Position numbers and translations under genes: made by a program. A stretch of DNA of 64,000 nucleotides from Candidatus Marimicrobium litorale. GTDB lineage: Bacteria; Pseudomonadota; Gammaproteobacteria; Pseudomonadales; Halieaceae. Numbering within the stretch: the first letter of the stretch is position 1; every line of letters starts with the position of its first letter. Under the pieces are notes generated by a model. The model was not told where the DNA came from. It saw nothing but the letters and a program-made list of their open reading frames with translations, and did no database searches. Location of the stretch: assembly GCF_026262645.1 (NCBI RefSeq), contig NZ_SHNO01000001.1:3632013-3696012 (forward strand), written 5' to 3'. Below are positions 47,472 to 55,393 of this stretch, one piece after another.

Positions 47472-49046
47472 CTACTGCGCCAGGCCATTGTCGCCCGTGG
47501 CCTGCTGTTCTATCTCAGTCTCATTCGACAAGGCCGCTCCCCGCGGCGGAAACTTTTTCAAGGTACGGAGGTGTTGTACCACCAGATTTTTGGCCGGGCC
47601 AAATGCCCACATTTTCTTGCCCATCCATTTAGTGTACATACCGGATTCGTCAGCGGCTTTTTCGTAGGGGTCTCTGCGCAGGTTGAATAACAGCGGCGCA
47701 TTCAACTCATCTTTTGGGCCTCCCCAGCCATGATTCTGAACCACGAAATGAGCCTTCCAGTCGCGATAGCGCACGGCCTGCAGCGTTGCGCCCGCGTAAT
47801 AGAAAATCTCGTCGCGGTTACTTTCTGATTCACCCTCGAGGAACGACAGCTGATTGTAGCCATCTAGATGTACCTTATAACCTTCATAGCCGGTCAACAG
47901 TTTCGCGGGTAAATCCTGTGGACCACCGGCGGCGGCAACCAGTGTCGGCATCCAGTCCATACCATCAAATATGCCGTTGAAGACCTTGCCTGCGGGAAAG
48001 TGTCCCGGCCATCTGGCAATAGCAGGGACTCGAAACCCACCTTCCCAGGTAGTGCCTTTTTCACCATGGAAGGGCGTTGTGCCACCATCCGGCCAGGTCA
48101 TGGTTTCCGGCCCATTGTCTGAGGTGAAGACGACGATGGTATTGTCCGCAATTCCGAGCTTGTCGAGTTCGGCCAGCACCTTGCCCACATTGTCATCAAG
48201 CTCTTTCATGATGATGTCCTGCAGACCTTTGCCATTGCCCAGTTGCGCTTTGTATTCGGGCGACAAATAGGTCCAGACATGCGCCCGGGCCGGAGCCATC
48301 CAAACGAAGAAAGGTTTTTCCTTGTCTACCGCACGATTAATAAAATCGAGTGTATGTGCAGTTACTTCATCATCCAGGGTTTCCTGACGTGAGGGTGGTG
48401 CCGGACCATCGTCTTCGATTCGTTGTTTGCCAGCCGGCCCGAAGCGCTTGTCCACTACATTCTGATCCGTATCGGTCGCATAGGAATGAATAATATTTCG
48501 CGGACCATACTTATTGTTGAAAGCTTCGTCCTGCGGCCAGTCCGGATCAACCGTATATTCCATGGCGTTCAGGTGATAAAGCCATCCCCAGTATTCGTCA
48601 AAGCCGCGATTTGTGGGGAGGACCTCGTTGCGATCACCAAGATGATTCTTGCCAAACTGGCCCGTGGTATAACCCAGCTTCTTGAGCAGTCCGGGTATGG
48701 TCGGGTCATCCTCATGCAGGCCGGCAGACTCTCCTGGTAAACCTACCGTGTGCATGCCATTTCTGACCGGGAGCTGACCGGTCAAAAAAGCCGCCCGCCC
48801 AGCGGTGCAGGATGGTTGTGCGTAATAATCGGTAAGCCGAACCCCCTGGCTCGCAAGCTTATCCAGATTCGGAGTCTCAATGCTCTTGAGGCCCTGGTGA
48901 TAGCTGCCGAGGCTGGCCCAGCCGACATCGTCAGCCATGATGACAACAATATTTGGTTTTGTAGCGGAATTTGCGACCGTGCTGCAGACCAAAAATGTTG
49001 CCAGCATTGTTAACCTGATCGCTGCAGAGGCTTTTGATTTCTTCAT
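47472..49046 (-). CDS. Exported arylsulfatase, type I, 524 aa (C-x-A-x-R type)
   Basis: The signal peptide ends at NSATKP (residue 29). Metal-binding NIVVIMADDVGWASLG has Asp39 and Asp40. The modification motif is C80-T-A-G-R84 (QPSCTAGRAAFLTGQLPVR), the accepted C-x-(P/A)-x-R pattern with alanine instead of proline. Further family features are GKNHLGDRNEVLPTNRGFDE, FTSDNGPETMTWPDGG and HGEKGTTWEGGFRVPAIARW. It cleaves sulfate esters in the periplasm or outside. Only about 33% of the enzyme length differs from the 785-aa paralogue by lacking its C-terminal sandwich. No regulator gene is adjacent. Confidence 0.93.
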   Translation of the reverse strand: MKKSKASAAIRLTMLATFLVCSTVANSATKPNIVVIMADDVGWASLGSYHQGLKSIETPNLDKLASQGVRLTDYYAQPSCTAGRAAFLTGQLPVRNGMHTVGLPGESAGLHEDDPTIPGLLKKLGYTTGQFGKNHLGDRNEVLPTNRGFDEYWGWLYHLNAMEYTVDPDWPQDEAFNNKYGPRNIIHSYATDTDQNVVDKRFGPAGKQRIEDDGPAPPSRQETLDDEVTAHTLDFINRAVDKEKPFFVWMAPARAHVWTYLSPEYKAQLGNGKGLQDIIMKELDDNVGKVLAELDKLGIADNTIVVFTSDNGPETMTWPDGGTTPFHGEKGTTWEGGFRVPAIARWPGHFPAGKVFNGIFDGMDWMPTLVAAAGGPQDLPAKLLTGYEGYKVHLDGYNQLSFLEGESESNRDEIFYYAGATLQAVRYRDWKAHFVVQNHGWGGPKDELNAPLLFNLRRDPYEKAADESGMYTKWMGKKMWAFGPAKNLVVQHLRTLKKFPPRGAALSNETEIEQQATGDNGLAQ

Positions 49047-49116
49047 AACGAGGTTGTCCCAGCTATAAGTAGGATGAGACGACAGATTTTACAACAAACA
49101 GTAAGTTGTTAGCACT

Positions 49117-49379
49117 CGATTCCGGCCAGGCGCCCCCACCTGGCATCATCAGCTATGCCGTCTGGCTCTACCACAGATTTAACCTGAGTCACCGAGATAT
49201 CGAAGATCTGCTGGCCAAACGCAGGATTACGGTTAGAAGGTTCGCCGAGCTTCTGCCCGCTCCGCGCAGGCCTATCAAGATTCAAGATAATCAAACCCAA
49301 CGGGGGGAGTGGGTAGCTACCCCCTGAAACAGATTAACACCCGACAAACCTGACGTACCCGACGCCAATGTAATTGCTG
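49117..49379 (+). repeat. R5 chimeric repeat, copy a
   Basis: Begins as the insertion-bearing IS6 transposase 5' region (CGATTCCGGCCAGGCGCCCC; LSHRDIEDLLAKRRITVRRF), then continues into unrelated sequence with the perfect 12-bp palindrome GGGTAGCTACCC. The same chimera occurs at 63436. Bases 49380-49551 are otherwise featureless. Confidence 0.75.
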
Positions 49380-49551
49380 CAAGCTCATGGACTCTATGGA
49401 GACGCGTCGGATTAATTTGGCATGTGTATCCCAGAGGCCCGGTATAGGGTCGGCATTGTAAGAGTGTGGAAACATCCCAGTCATCAGTCCTTGCAGCTGC
49501 TCTGTTTGTGGCAACGGCAAGGGTTCGACTATCCGACTAAGAATCGGATGC

Positions 49552-49850
49552 TCTCTTCTATAGAAAGACGATAAGAATCAATAAGATGGTGGGCCCAGAA
49601 GGACTCGAACGGCAGCGGCCGCCGAGTCGTCGGACCGCCGTCTTCGACCTGCCGATTATGAGTAGAGGGTACAGTCGAAACGCACTCCAGTAAGCCGAAG
49701 AAAAGTAACGAGTTGCCTCAGCGGGGCAGGACATCATTGCTGCAACCGAGCCTATGCCGAACCTGGAGTGGGCTGGCTGGCGGGGTTCATTGACGTAAGC
49801 TGAAGAGCGGTAAGCAATTTTCCAGACCGAACTTCCGAACCGAGGCCGAG
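49552..49850 (+). repeat. R4 repeat, copy a
   Basis: From TCTTCTATAGAAA through GGGCCCAGAAGGACTCGAAC to CCAGACCGAACTTCCGAACC. Matches 57558-57840, with short internal differences. It ends by joining an IS6 transposase 3' fragment at the same point in both copies. Confidence 0.8.
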
Positions 49851-50095
49851 CAATCACACGAGGCAACCAGGGTTAGGGAGCGGGGGATGCGGAAGTTCAA
49901 ATCAGTGAGGCAGGTGCAGAGAATCGTGACTGCTCATGCCGCCGTGTCCAATCTGTTCAATCTTGGCAGGCACCTGGTCAGGGCTCAACACTATCGGGAT
50001 CTGAGGGTGAGTGCGTTCGGAGAACGAGATAGGCTGGCTGCTCGTTACTCCCAGCCTGAATTGCTGCAGATTCCATGACTTAACTTGTCAGTTAC
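49841..50095 (+). repeat. IS6-type 3' fragment attached to R4a
   Basis: AEQSHEATRVRERGMRKFKS through NLFNLGRHLVRAQHYRDLRV, to the right end GACTTAACTTGTCAGTTAC. Immediately followed by the downstream flank shared with lipoprotein copy 1. Confidence 0.8.
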
Positions 50096-50105
50096 GAAAA
50101 CAAGA

Positions 50106-50169
50106 CACGATAGAAGCTGAAGGTTGCACTGGCGGCGAGGGACTTCGCCCCCAGCGCCCTGCAGCTTCT
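50106..50169 (-). terminator. Hairpin downstream of lipoprotein copy 2
   Basis: Same AGAAGCTG/CAGCTTCT double hairpin as at 9131-9194. Confidence 0.45.
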
Positions 50170-50178
50170 ACGTCTGGT

Positions 50179-51918
50179 TTACTCGTGGCATTCACTCTGG
50201 TCGCAGTATTCGCAACTGGGTGTCGCGGTGCAGCTGGCGCCAGGGTTCGCGGCACAAAACGCTGCGGAGCAGTCGCTGCCGGGAGTAGGCGGCGGGGTGG
50301 GAGGCGAGGGAGCCGAACAGGACGACGGCAAGGGTACCTTGAAGGTAAAGCTTGTAGCGACTGTTTGGGTTGTCTCGGAACTGATTGAGCAACTGCAGCC
50401 GAATGAGTTGCATGACCCGGTAGGGCCGATCCCACTCCATGGCCCCGTGTTTTCCATCGCACCACCCCAGAGTCTGGCGGTACTTGTTGCTAACACAGTA
50501 TTCCAGGTGACCTTAAGGTCGTAGTAGCTTGTGCCGGCGCTATAGCTATTCGAATCGACCTGCCAAGCCGCGGCCTGAAGAGTACTGGACAAGCGACCTT
50601 TGGGTGTTTGCCCGTTTTGCGGCTGTCCCACGATGTAGTCTTGACATACGTTGCTCCCAGGTGCCATTTGGATTTTCGATACGCAATTCTCAGCAGAGTC
50701 GCCCTCGGTGCAATACTCGTATTTGGTGTACGCGCCAAGGTCGGAAACAATGTCGCCCGCTTCTACGACCAGCGCCGGAACCGTTGTCGACACCGATTTG
50801 CTCCACGAGGCGCCGGCCTGAAGCCCTGCTTGCGGGCCGTCTCCGGAGACATTGACGTCAACGCCGAGGTTGAAGCTGAAACTATTGGTATATTGCGTAC
50901 TGCGGCCCTGGTTACCTGAGGGGGACGCACTGACCTGCGTTGGTTTCGGGCTTACAGGGGGGTTGAACGCAACGTAGTAATTAAGTGGATAATTCATATA
51001 ACGACACATACGTGAATCGAAACCGCCACCAAAAGGATTTTTCCAAACCTGTGTACCGCCGGAGCAGTATTCTTCTGAATCTTGCCAGTCAATAGTCAAA
51101 TCGCGGTTGTCATTAGTTAGCGAGATTTGATTTTTCAAGAAGCTTGCAGACTGCCATTTGGCTTCCGTTGGGTCCCAGTCGCCGTTTGAAGTAATCACGT
51201 AGAAATCTGTCGCTTGATTGCAAATACGACCGGCATGAACGTTCACAGGCATGCTGTAGATGCCACCGGTTGTTGTCTTGAGCACAGTGCTCTGAATGTA
51301 ATTCTTGGATAAATCGATGGGGCCGCCGGTCAAATCTGACGTGGGCTCACTGCTGGGCAGAGGCGACCGTGACAAATCGTCCACCACGATGTCGTACGCC
51401 CGCGCGTATGCGCGCGCATCCGCTCCGGGGTCTTCCGCTGTATCCGGCGTGGGCCTGATCCTAAACAGCGCGGTTGCAGTCGGCATGCCATCTTCACGGC
51501 GCATGATATACGCCAGCAGAACGGGATCAGTGGTTGATTCGAAGGCTGCACCTACGCCCAATAGCCCATGAAAGGCTTTCACATCGATGGTACTCGGGGC
51601 GATGAGGGCCAGGGTTTGTCCAGCCGCATAGGACGCTTTAATCGCGTCTTTTTCCTGCTGCGTGAGGGCGTCTACCGGGTCGAGCACCCCGGGCGCAATC
51701 ATGATGGGTGTCACTTGCGGATTATAGTCAGGCGAAAAGGGCACGACGACCAGGTCACTGCGCACCGCTTCTATCGTGGCGTTATTGTAGTTGCCGATGA
51801 GCTGAACGACCTCATACTCACCGGACTGTGACTGCGCACTGTCGCTGCAGCCGCTGGTAATCAGCGCGACACATGAGGAAAGAAATAGTGCAGTAACCAA
51901 CCTTACGTGGTTTGGCAT
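50179..51918 (-). CDS. Large Cys-rich lipoprotein, possible leukocidin-like fold (copy 2, full length)
   Basis: A 579-residue lipoprotein with lipobox ITSGC (Cys24) and a GAGG site. Residues 25-120 are almost the same as in copy 1 (GEYEVVQLIGNYNNATIEAV, DYNPQVTPIMIAPGVLDPVD), with nucleotide identity to match. Beyond that the two proteins are only moderately similar, although cysteines and the SFSFNLGVDVNVSGDGPQAG ... GASWSKSVSTTVPA and TSFTFKVPLPSS blocks align. It ends in a proline hinge and a compact Cys-rich tail (DCSAAFCAANPGASCTATPS, CEYCDQSECHE), which copy 1 has lost by frameshift. Surface anchored through lipid. A pore-forming or adhesin role is a guess from strand patterns. Element E lies just upstream and an IS6-type end just downstream. 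Confidence 0.78.
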   Translation of the reverse strand: MPNHVRLVTALFLSSCVALITSGCSDSAQSQSGEYEVVQLIGNYNNATIEAVRSDLVVVPFSPDYNPQVTPIMIAPGVLDPVDALTQQEKDAIKASYAAGQTLALIAPSTIDVKAFHGLLGVGAAFESTTDPVLLAYIMRREDGMPTATALFRIRPTPDTAEDPGADARAYARAYDIVVDDLSRSPLPSSEPTSDLTGGPIDLSKNYIQSTVLKTTTGGIYSMPVNVHAGRICNQATDFYVITSNGDWDPTEAKWQSASFLKNQISLTNDNRDLTIDWQDSEEYCSGGTQVWKNPFGGGFDSRMCRYMNYPLNYYVAFNPPVSPKPTQVSASPSGNQGRSTQYTNSFSFNLGVDVNVSGDGPQAGLQAGASWSKSVSTTVPALVVEAGDIVSDLGAYTKYEYCTEGDSAENCVSKIQMAPGSNVCQDYIVGQPQNGQTPKGRLSSTLQAAAWQVDSNSYSAGTSYYDLKVTWNTVLATSTARLWGGAMENTGPWSGIGPTGSCNSFGCSCSISSETTQTVATSFTFKVPLPSSCSAPSPPTPPPTPGSDCSAAFCAANPGASCTATPSCEYCDQSECHE

Positions 51919-51976
51919 GAGGTATTCCTCGGAATGATGTACAACTAGTAGACAAGTTAACGATTGAAAAATTCCG

Positions 51977-52131
51977 AGTCAAGTTAACTCAGATTCGCTC
52001 CAAGTGTGGGAACCACAAACCAAAATCTCGTGAAATTACAGCCCAATGTGGGGGCCAATGACATATTTCTGGTCAGTCTAGGCTCGATTGTGTAGCGCCA
52101 GCCCGTGACCTCGAGTTAACTTGTCAGTACC
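51977..52131 (+). mobile_element. 160-bp element E, left tip lost
   Basis: Starts AGTCAAGTTAACTCAGATTC, without the outermost GGTACTGAC, and ends GAGTTAACTTGTCAGTACC. A further solo end-like GACAAGTTAACG lies at 51952. It lies 58 bp before the lipoprotein gene start, in its promoter position. Confidence 0.82.
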
Positions 52132-52133
52132 GC

Positions 52134-52280
52134 AGGGCGCATTGCACCTTTGCCTCGTTTTGCCGGCGTGACCAGTCCGCGCCAGCAGTGATTAGGGGCA
52201 ACAACGCCATGGAATCGCGTGAGATTGACCCTGGGCTTGGGGATCAGTGCCGCCAATCTCTCCAGGCCGGTGAAATCCAG
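52134..52280 (-). pseudogene. IS91-type transposase fragment
   Basis: The minus strand encodes LDFTGLERLAALIPKPRVNL, then TRFHGVVAPNHCWRGLVTPA and KRGKGAMRPA, the same region as in the chimera at 28440-28600. It directly abuts element E on the left and an IS6 fragment on the right. Confidence 0.7.
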
Positions 52281-52309
52281 CTCCTAGTCTCGAGCAACCA
52301 GCCTATTCC

Positions 52310-52618
52310 ATTCACTGTGCGCTCTCGCTCCTGGGTTGCCTCATGGGATTGCTCTGCTCGATCATTCTCATACTGTTCAGTACCGTGGATGGTCTCAGGC
52401 ATTAGCTCGCGATGAGCCACACCGTAACTGCGCAGCTTATCCGTCACGATCTTTCTGGGCTCTGGGCCATGACTGCGCAATAGCCGCCTAAAGAAGCGCT
52501 TTGCTGAAGCCCCATCTCGCTTAGCCTGTAGCAAAAAATCCACCACCTCACCACCCTGGTCTACAGTACGCCACAAATAATGAAGACGTAAATATTCTTC
52601 GATCTCTTCCAGTGACAA
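52310..52618 (-). pseudogene. IS6-family transposase middle fragment, reversed
   Basis: The only minus-strand transposase piece: LHYLWRTVDQGGEVVDFLLQ, KIVTDKLRSYGVAHRELMPE, YENDRAEQSHEATQERER. Both ends are missing. Its left side merges into IS91 sequence in another frame. Confidence 0.75.
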
Positions 52619-52627
52619 CTAAATCTA

Positions 52628-53527
52628 TTAGGCAATCACTTTATTGGGGGGGCTGCCTTTCTTCTTTTCAGCTTCAGGAATAAAACCAGTTAATTTCCTA
52701 CACACCTCTACGAGCTCCACTCTTTTCTTTCCAAAGCCAGACTGTTTGTGTAATGCAATTGAATCGTCCAGTGAAGTTGGGCAATGGCAAATCTTTTTGG
52801 ACGAGTGAATTTTAGCCGGTCCTTCACCAGAGAAACTTAATGGGACATCTTCGCTATACGAAAGTAACTCGTTGGTTTCGCCGATTTCTGAAAGAATTTG
52901 GAAGTAACGTTCATTAATTTTTTTCGTAAAGGCGAATGCCCAGACCAATGAATCGACCTCTGCATCGACATACTTTTTGAATTCAACCATTTTGGGCTTG
53001 GATTGACCATCTGAATCAGCATGATCAATACCATAGACTTCTCCGCCCCATCCGTGAGGGATTTTAGGTTCAGCCTTGAGAGATTCAAACAATTTTTGTA
53101 TGTGATCAGGCCTTGGAAATAGGTCGTCGTCGATAGCAACAATAAAATTGTTCTTTGCTAATCGCCCTAATTCAAACCGGACTGATGGGAATTTGCGCTT
53201 TTTTTGGTTAATAATTTTTAAGCGTGGATCGTTAGTTGAAATAAAGCTAGATAAGTCACAATCTGGATTGTTATTGGACAGAATAACCTCATCAACGAAA
53301 TCGCAACAGAAAATGATTCTAAGCTGAATTTCAATGTTGGCTGGCCGTGCATAATTCAAGAGAATCACAGATAATTTTTCGGGTGAAATCTGACTCTTTC
53401 TCCAGCCGACCTTGTAAAGGATTCCAAAAACCATTTTGTAAAAGAAAATAATCACATGCCATGATCTTCTGTAACAAAAAAAAATGAAGCGTCTCAAGCA
53501 CTGTTTATAATGAATAAGCCTGCTCAT
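52628..53527 (-). CDS. Membrane-anchored glycosyltransferase-like protein
   Basis: 299 residues, AT-rich. A hydrophobic segment (FIFFCYRRSWHVIIFFYKMV) at residues 14-33 could anchor it. The GT-A-like core has SVILLNYARPANIEIQLRII, DEVILSNNNPD and the metal-binding FIVAIDDDLFPRPDHIQKLF (D-D-D). A galactosyl- or hexosyltransferase for surface glycans is likely. It is divergent from the UDP-galactopyranose mutase gene at 53708, consistent with a shared pathway. The stop codon lies close to the IS6 fragment. Confidence 0.72.
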   Translation of the reverse strand: MSRLIHYKQCLRRFIFFCYRRSWHVIIFFYKMVFGILYKVGWRKSQISPEKLSVILLNYARPANIEIQLRIIFCCDFVDEVILSNNNPDCDLSSFISTNDPRLKIINQKKRKFPSVRFELGRLAKNNFIVAIDDDLFPRPDHIQKLFESLKAEPKIPHGWGGEVYGIDHADSDGQSKPKMVEFKKYVDAEVDSLVWAFAFTKKINERYFQILSEIGETNELLSYSEDVPLSFSGEGPAKIHSSKKICHCPTSLDDSIALHKQSGFGKKRVELVEVCRKLTGFIPEAEKKKGSPPNKVIA

Positions 53528-53707
53528 TTCACCCCTACGACATTTAAAAAACGTTTATTGACTCTGATTTCAAAAGCGACTGATAGTAATCAGCTCATGG
53601 CTTGCTCTGTTGACGATTATTTTTAGAGCTTCATCTATTCGAAAAAAAAAGTCAATTTACTGTTACTATGATTAGTATGGCCAACTTTTTATCAAGATTA
53701 ATTTTTT

Positions 53708-54823
53708 ATGAGATTTGACATCATAATCGCAGGGGCCGGCCCTGTCGGCTGTATAATCGCCCAAAAATGTGCCGCGATACTAAAATGGAAAGTCCTAATA
53801 CTAGACAAAAGAGATCACATAGCAGGAAACTGTAAAGATGAGTATAAACACGGTGTACTTGTTCACACTTATGGGCCTCACTACTTTCGAACGAGTAATG
53901 ATGATCTTTTAGAGTATCTCTCCCAATTTACAGAATGGATCCCTGGAAAATACTTTGTCAAAAGTAAAGTTGGTAAAAAACTTTATCCATTTCCCATTAA
54001 CCTAGATACGCTTGAATTATTTTTCAAAAAGAATTTTGATTCTGACAGCGCCCAAAAATTTCTTGATACAAAAAAAGTTCGTAATGCTAATCCACAGAAT
54101 TCTGAAGAGTTTGTGCTGTCGAAGGTTGGCACTGAACTTTATAAAAGCTTTTACTTGGGCTACACGTTAAAACAGTGGGGAATGCATCCAAAGGATTTGT
54201 CCCCATCAGTATGTGGTCGAATACCCATACGCTTTAATCGAGACTCTAGGTATGTGGATAGCACTCACCAGTTGATGCCAAAAGATGGTTATACTGAAAT
54301 GTATAAAAAAATGATCGCACATGAAAATATCACCCTCATGCTTGAGGTCGATTATTTTGAAGCAAGACAAAAACACGAGTCTAAATATGCGACAGTCTAT
54401 ACAGGACCAATCGACACCTATTTCGATTACAGCTTAGGAAAGCTACCATGGCGTTCGCTTGAATTTGAATTCAGAGAATATAAACAAGAGTACAAGCAGG
54501 AATGCGTACAGATAAATTATCCTAATGAAACCCCTTACACGAGAAGTGTTGAGGCGAAACATATTACGGGTCAGAAAAGCGATAACACCGTCATTTGCAA
54601 TGAAACCCCAGTTGATAATGGTGATGCTTATTATCCTATACCACATAAATCATCACAGGATTTATACCTTGATTATGAGGAATTGGCAAAAGAAGAGACA
54701 CTAAATAAGCATGTATACTTTGCAGGAAGGCTTGCCACTTATAAATATATAAATATGGACCAGGCAATGGAAAGTGCTTTCGAAATGTTCGATAGGATAA
54801 AAAGCACACACTTTGATAAGTGA
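53708..54823 (+). CDS. glf: UDP-galactopyranose mutase
   Basis: 371 residues, the usual family length. It interconverts UDP-galactopyranose and UDP-galactofuranose using reduced FAD. The FAD loop GAGPVGCIIAQ lies at 9-19. Family motifs are HTYGPHYFRTSN, GYTLKQWGMHPKDLSPSVCG, RIPIRFNRDSRYV, YTRSVEAKHITGQ, AYYPIPHKSSQDLYLDY and the closing FAGRLATYKYINMDQAMESA. Supplies Galf for a surface polysaccharide, fitting with the neighbouring glycosyltransferase. AT-rich compared with the surroundings, suggesting transfer. A weak GCGCG..CGCG hairpin follows at 54838-54860. Confidence 0.9.
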   Translation: MRFDIIIAGAGPVGCIIAQKCAAILKWKVLILDKRDHIAGNCKDEYKHGVLVHTYGPHYFRTSNDDLLEYLSQFTEWIPGKYFVKSKVGKKLYPFPINLDTLELFFKKNFDSDSAQKFLDTKKVRNANPQNSEEFVLSKVGTELYKSFYLGYTLKQWGMHPKDLSPSVCGRIPIRFNRDSRYVDSTHQLMPKDGYTEMYKKMIAHENITLMLEVDYFEARQKHESKYATVYTGPIDTYFDYSLGKLPWRSLEFEFREYKQEYKQECVQINYPNETPYTRSVEAKHITGQKSDNTVICNETPVDNGDAYYPIPHKSSQDLYLDYEELAKEETLNKHVYFAGRLATYKYINMDQAMESAFEMFDRIKSTHFDK

Positions 54824-54925
54824 CTGCGAATTGTAAGCAGCGCGAAAGAAAGCGCGGCTTTGTTGTCTTATTTTAGTTTTAGGTTCACAAGTAAGAGACT
54901 GGCAGAGCCGGATATCGTTTAGAAA

Positions 54926-55127
54926 AGTATAAGACGGATAAAAGGCCTATGTGGGAAATTTTTCTCCCAGTAGCCCGTTGCTTTTTGTGCATTGAATCAG
55001 GCGATTGGCATCGAACGTGCTGAAAGCGATCTCGCATTGGTTCACTTGCAAATCTTTTGTGGTCGTTTCCAGGTCGTAGCTCACAGAAGTCCATGCCGAC
55101 CCAGTGTTCAGTGGCGTCCGGGCTGAA
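54926..55127 (+). repeat. R1 repeat, copy c
   Basis: AGTATAAGACGGATAAAAGG to GTCCGGGCTGA, nearly full length with few changes. Confidence 0.83.
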
Positions 55128-55206
55128 CTTATCTTGAAATGAAATTAATGCGTACTGCCCCGGTGGTGTGTGTGGTAGCGGCAGCCTAAACGGGAATGAC
55201 ATGGAG

Positions 55207-55234
55207 GGTACCGACAAGTTAACTTGGCAGTATC
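55207..55234. repeat. Collapsed IS6-type element: two ends fused as a 28-bp palindrome
   Basis: GGTACCGACAAGTTAAC overlaps AAGTTAACTTGGCAGTATC, so left and right ends meet with no interior. Confidence 0.65.
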
Positions 55235-55282
55235 AGGAAGTTTAATCTCAATAAGCCGTTTATATGTTCTATACTTCGAGAA

Positions 55283-55350
55283 ATGGTTGTGTGCAGTCCG
55301 TTGTTTGCAATAAATTAGTAGCAAAAGTAGCGTTTATCCTATTTATATTT
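55283..55350 (-). repeat. R2 repeat, copy d (reversed)
   Basis: The reverse complement carries GGATAAACGCTAC, ACTAATTTATTGCAAACAAC and GGACTGCACACAACC. The only R2 in this direction. It lies 44 bp before a DUF1254 gene, so, like R2c, it sits in a promoter position and has the same orientation relative to its gene. Confidence 0.75.
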
Positions 55351-55393
55351 AGCAGCAGTTCCCTAAGTGATCAAAAGTGGAGAAAGAGATAAC

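Noticed and set aside
49558..49866. Minus-strand frame of about 100 codons in R4 (also at 57562)
   Set aside because: The frame shows gaps between copies, ends in the repeat and has no ribosome site; more likely non-coding repeat DNA.
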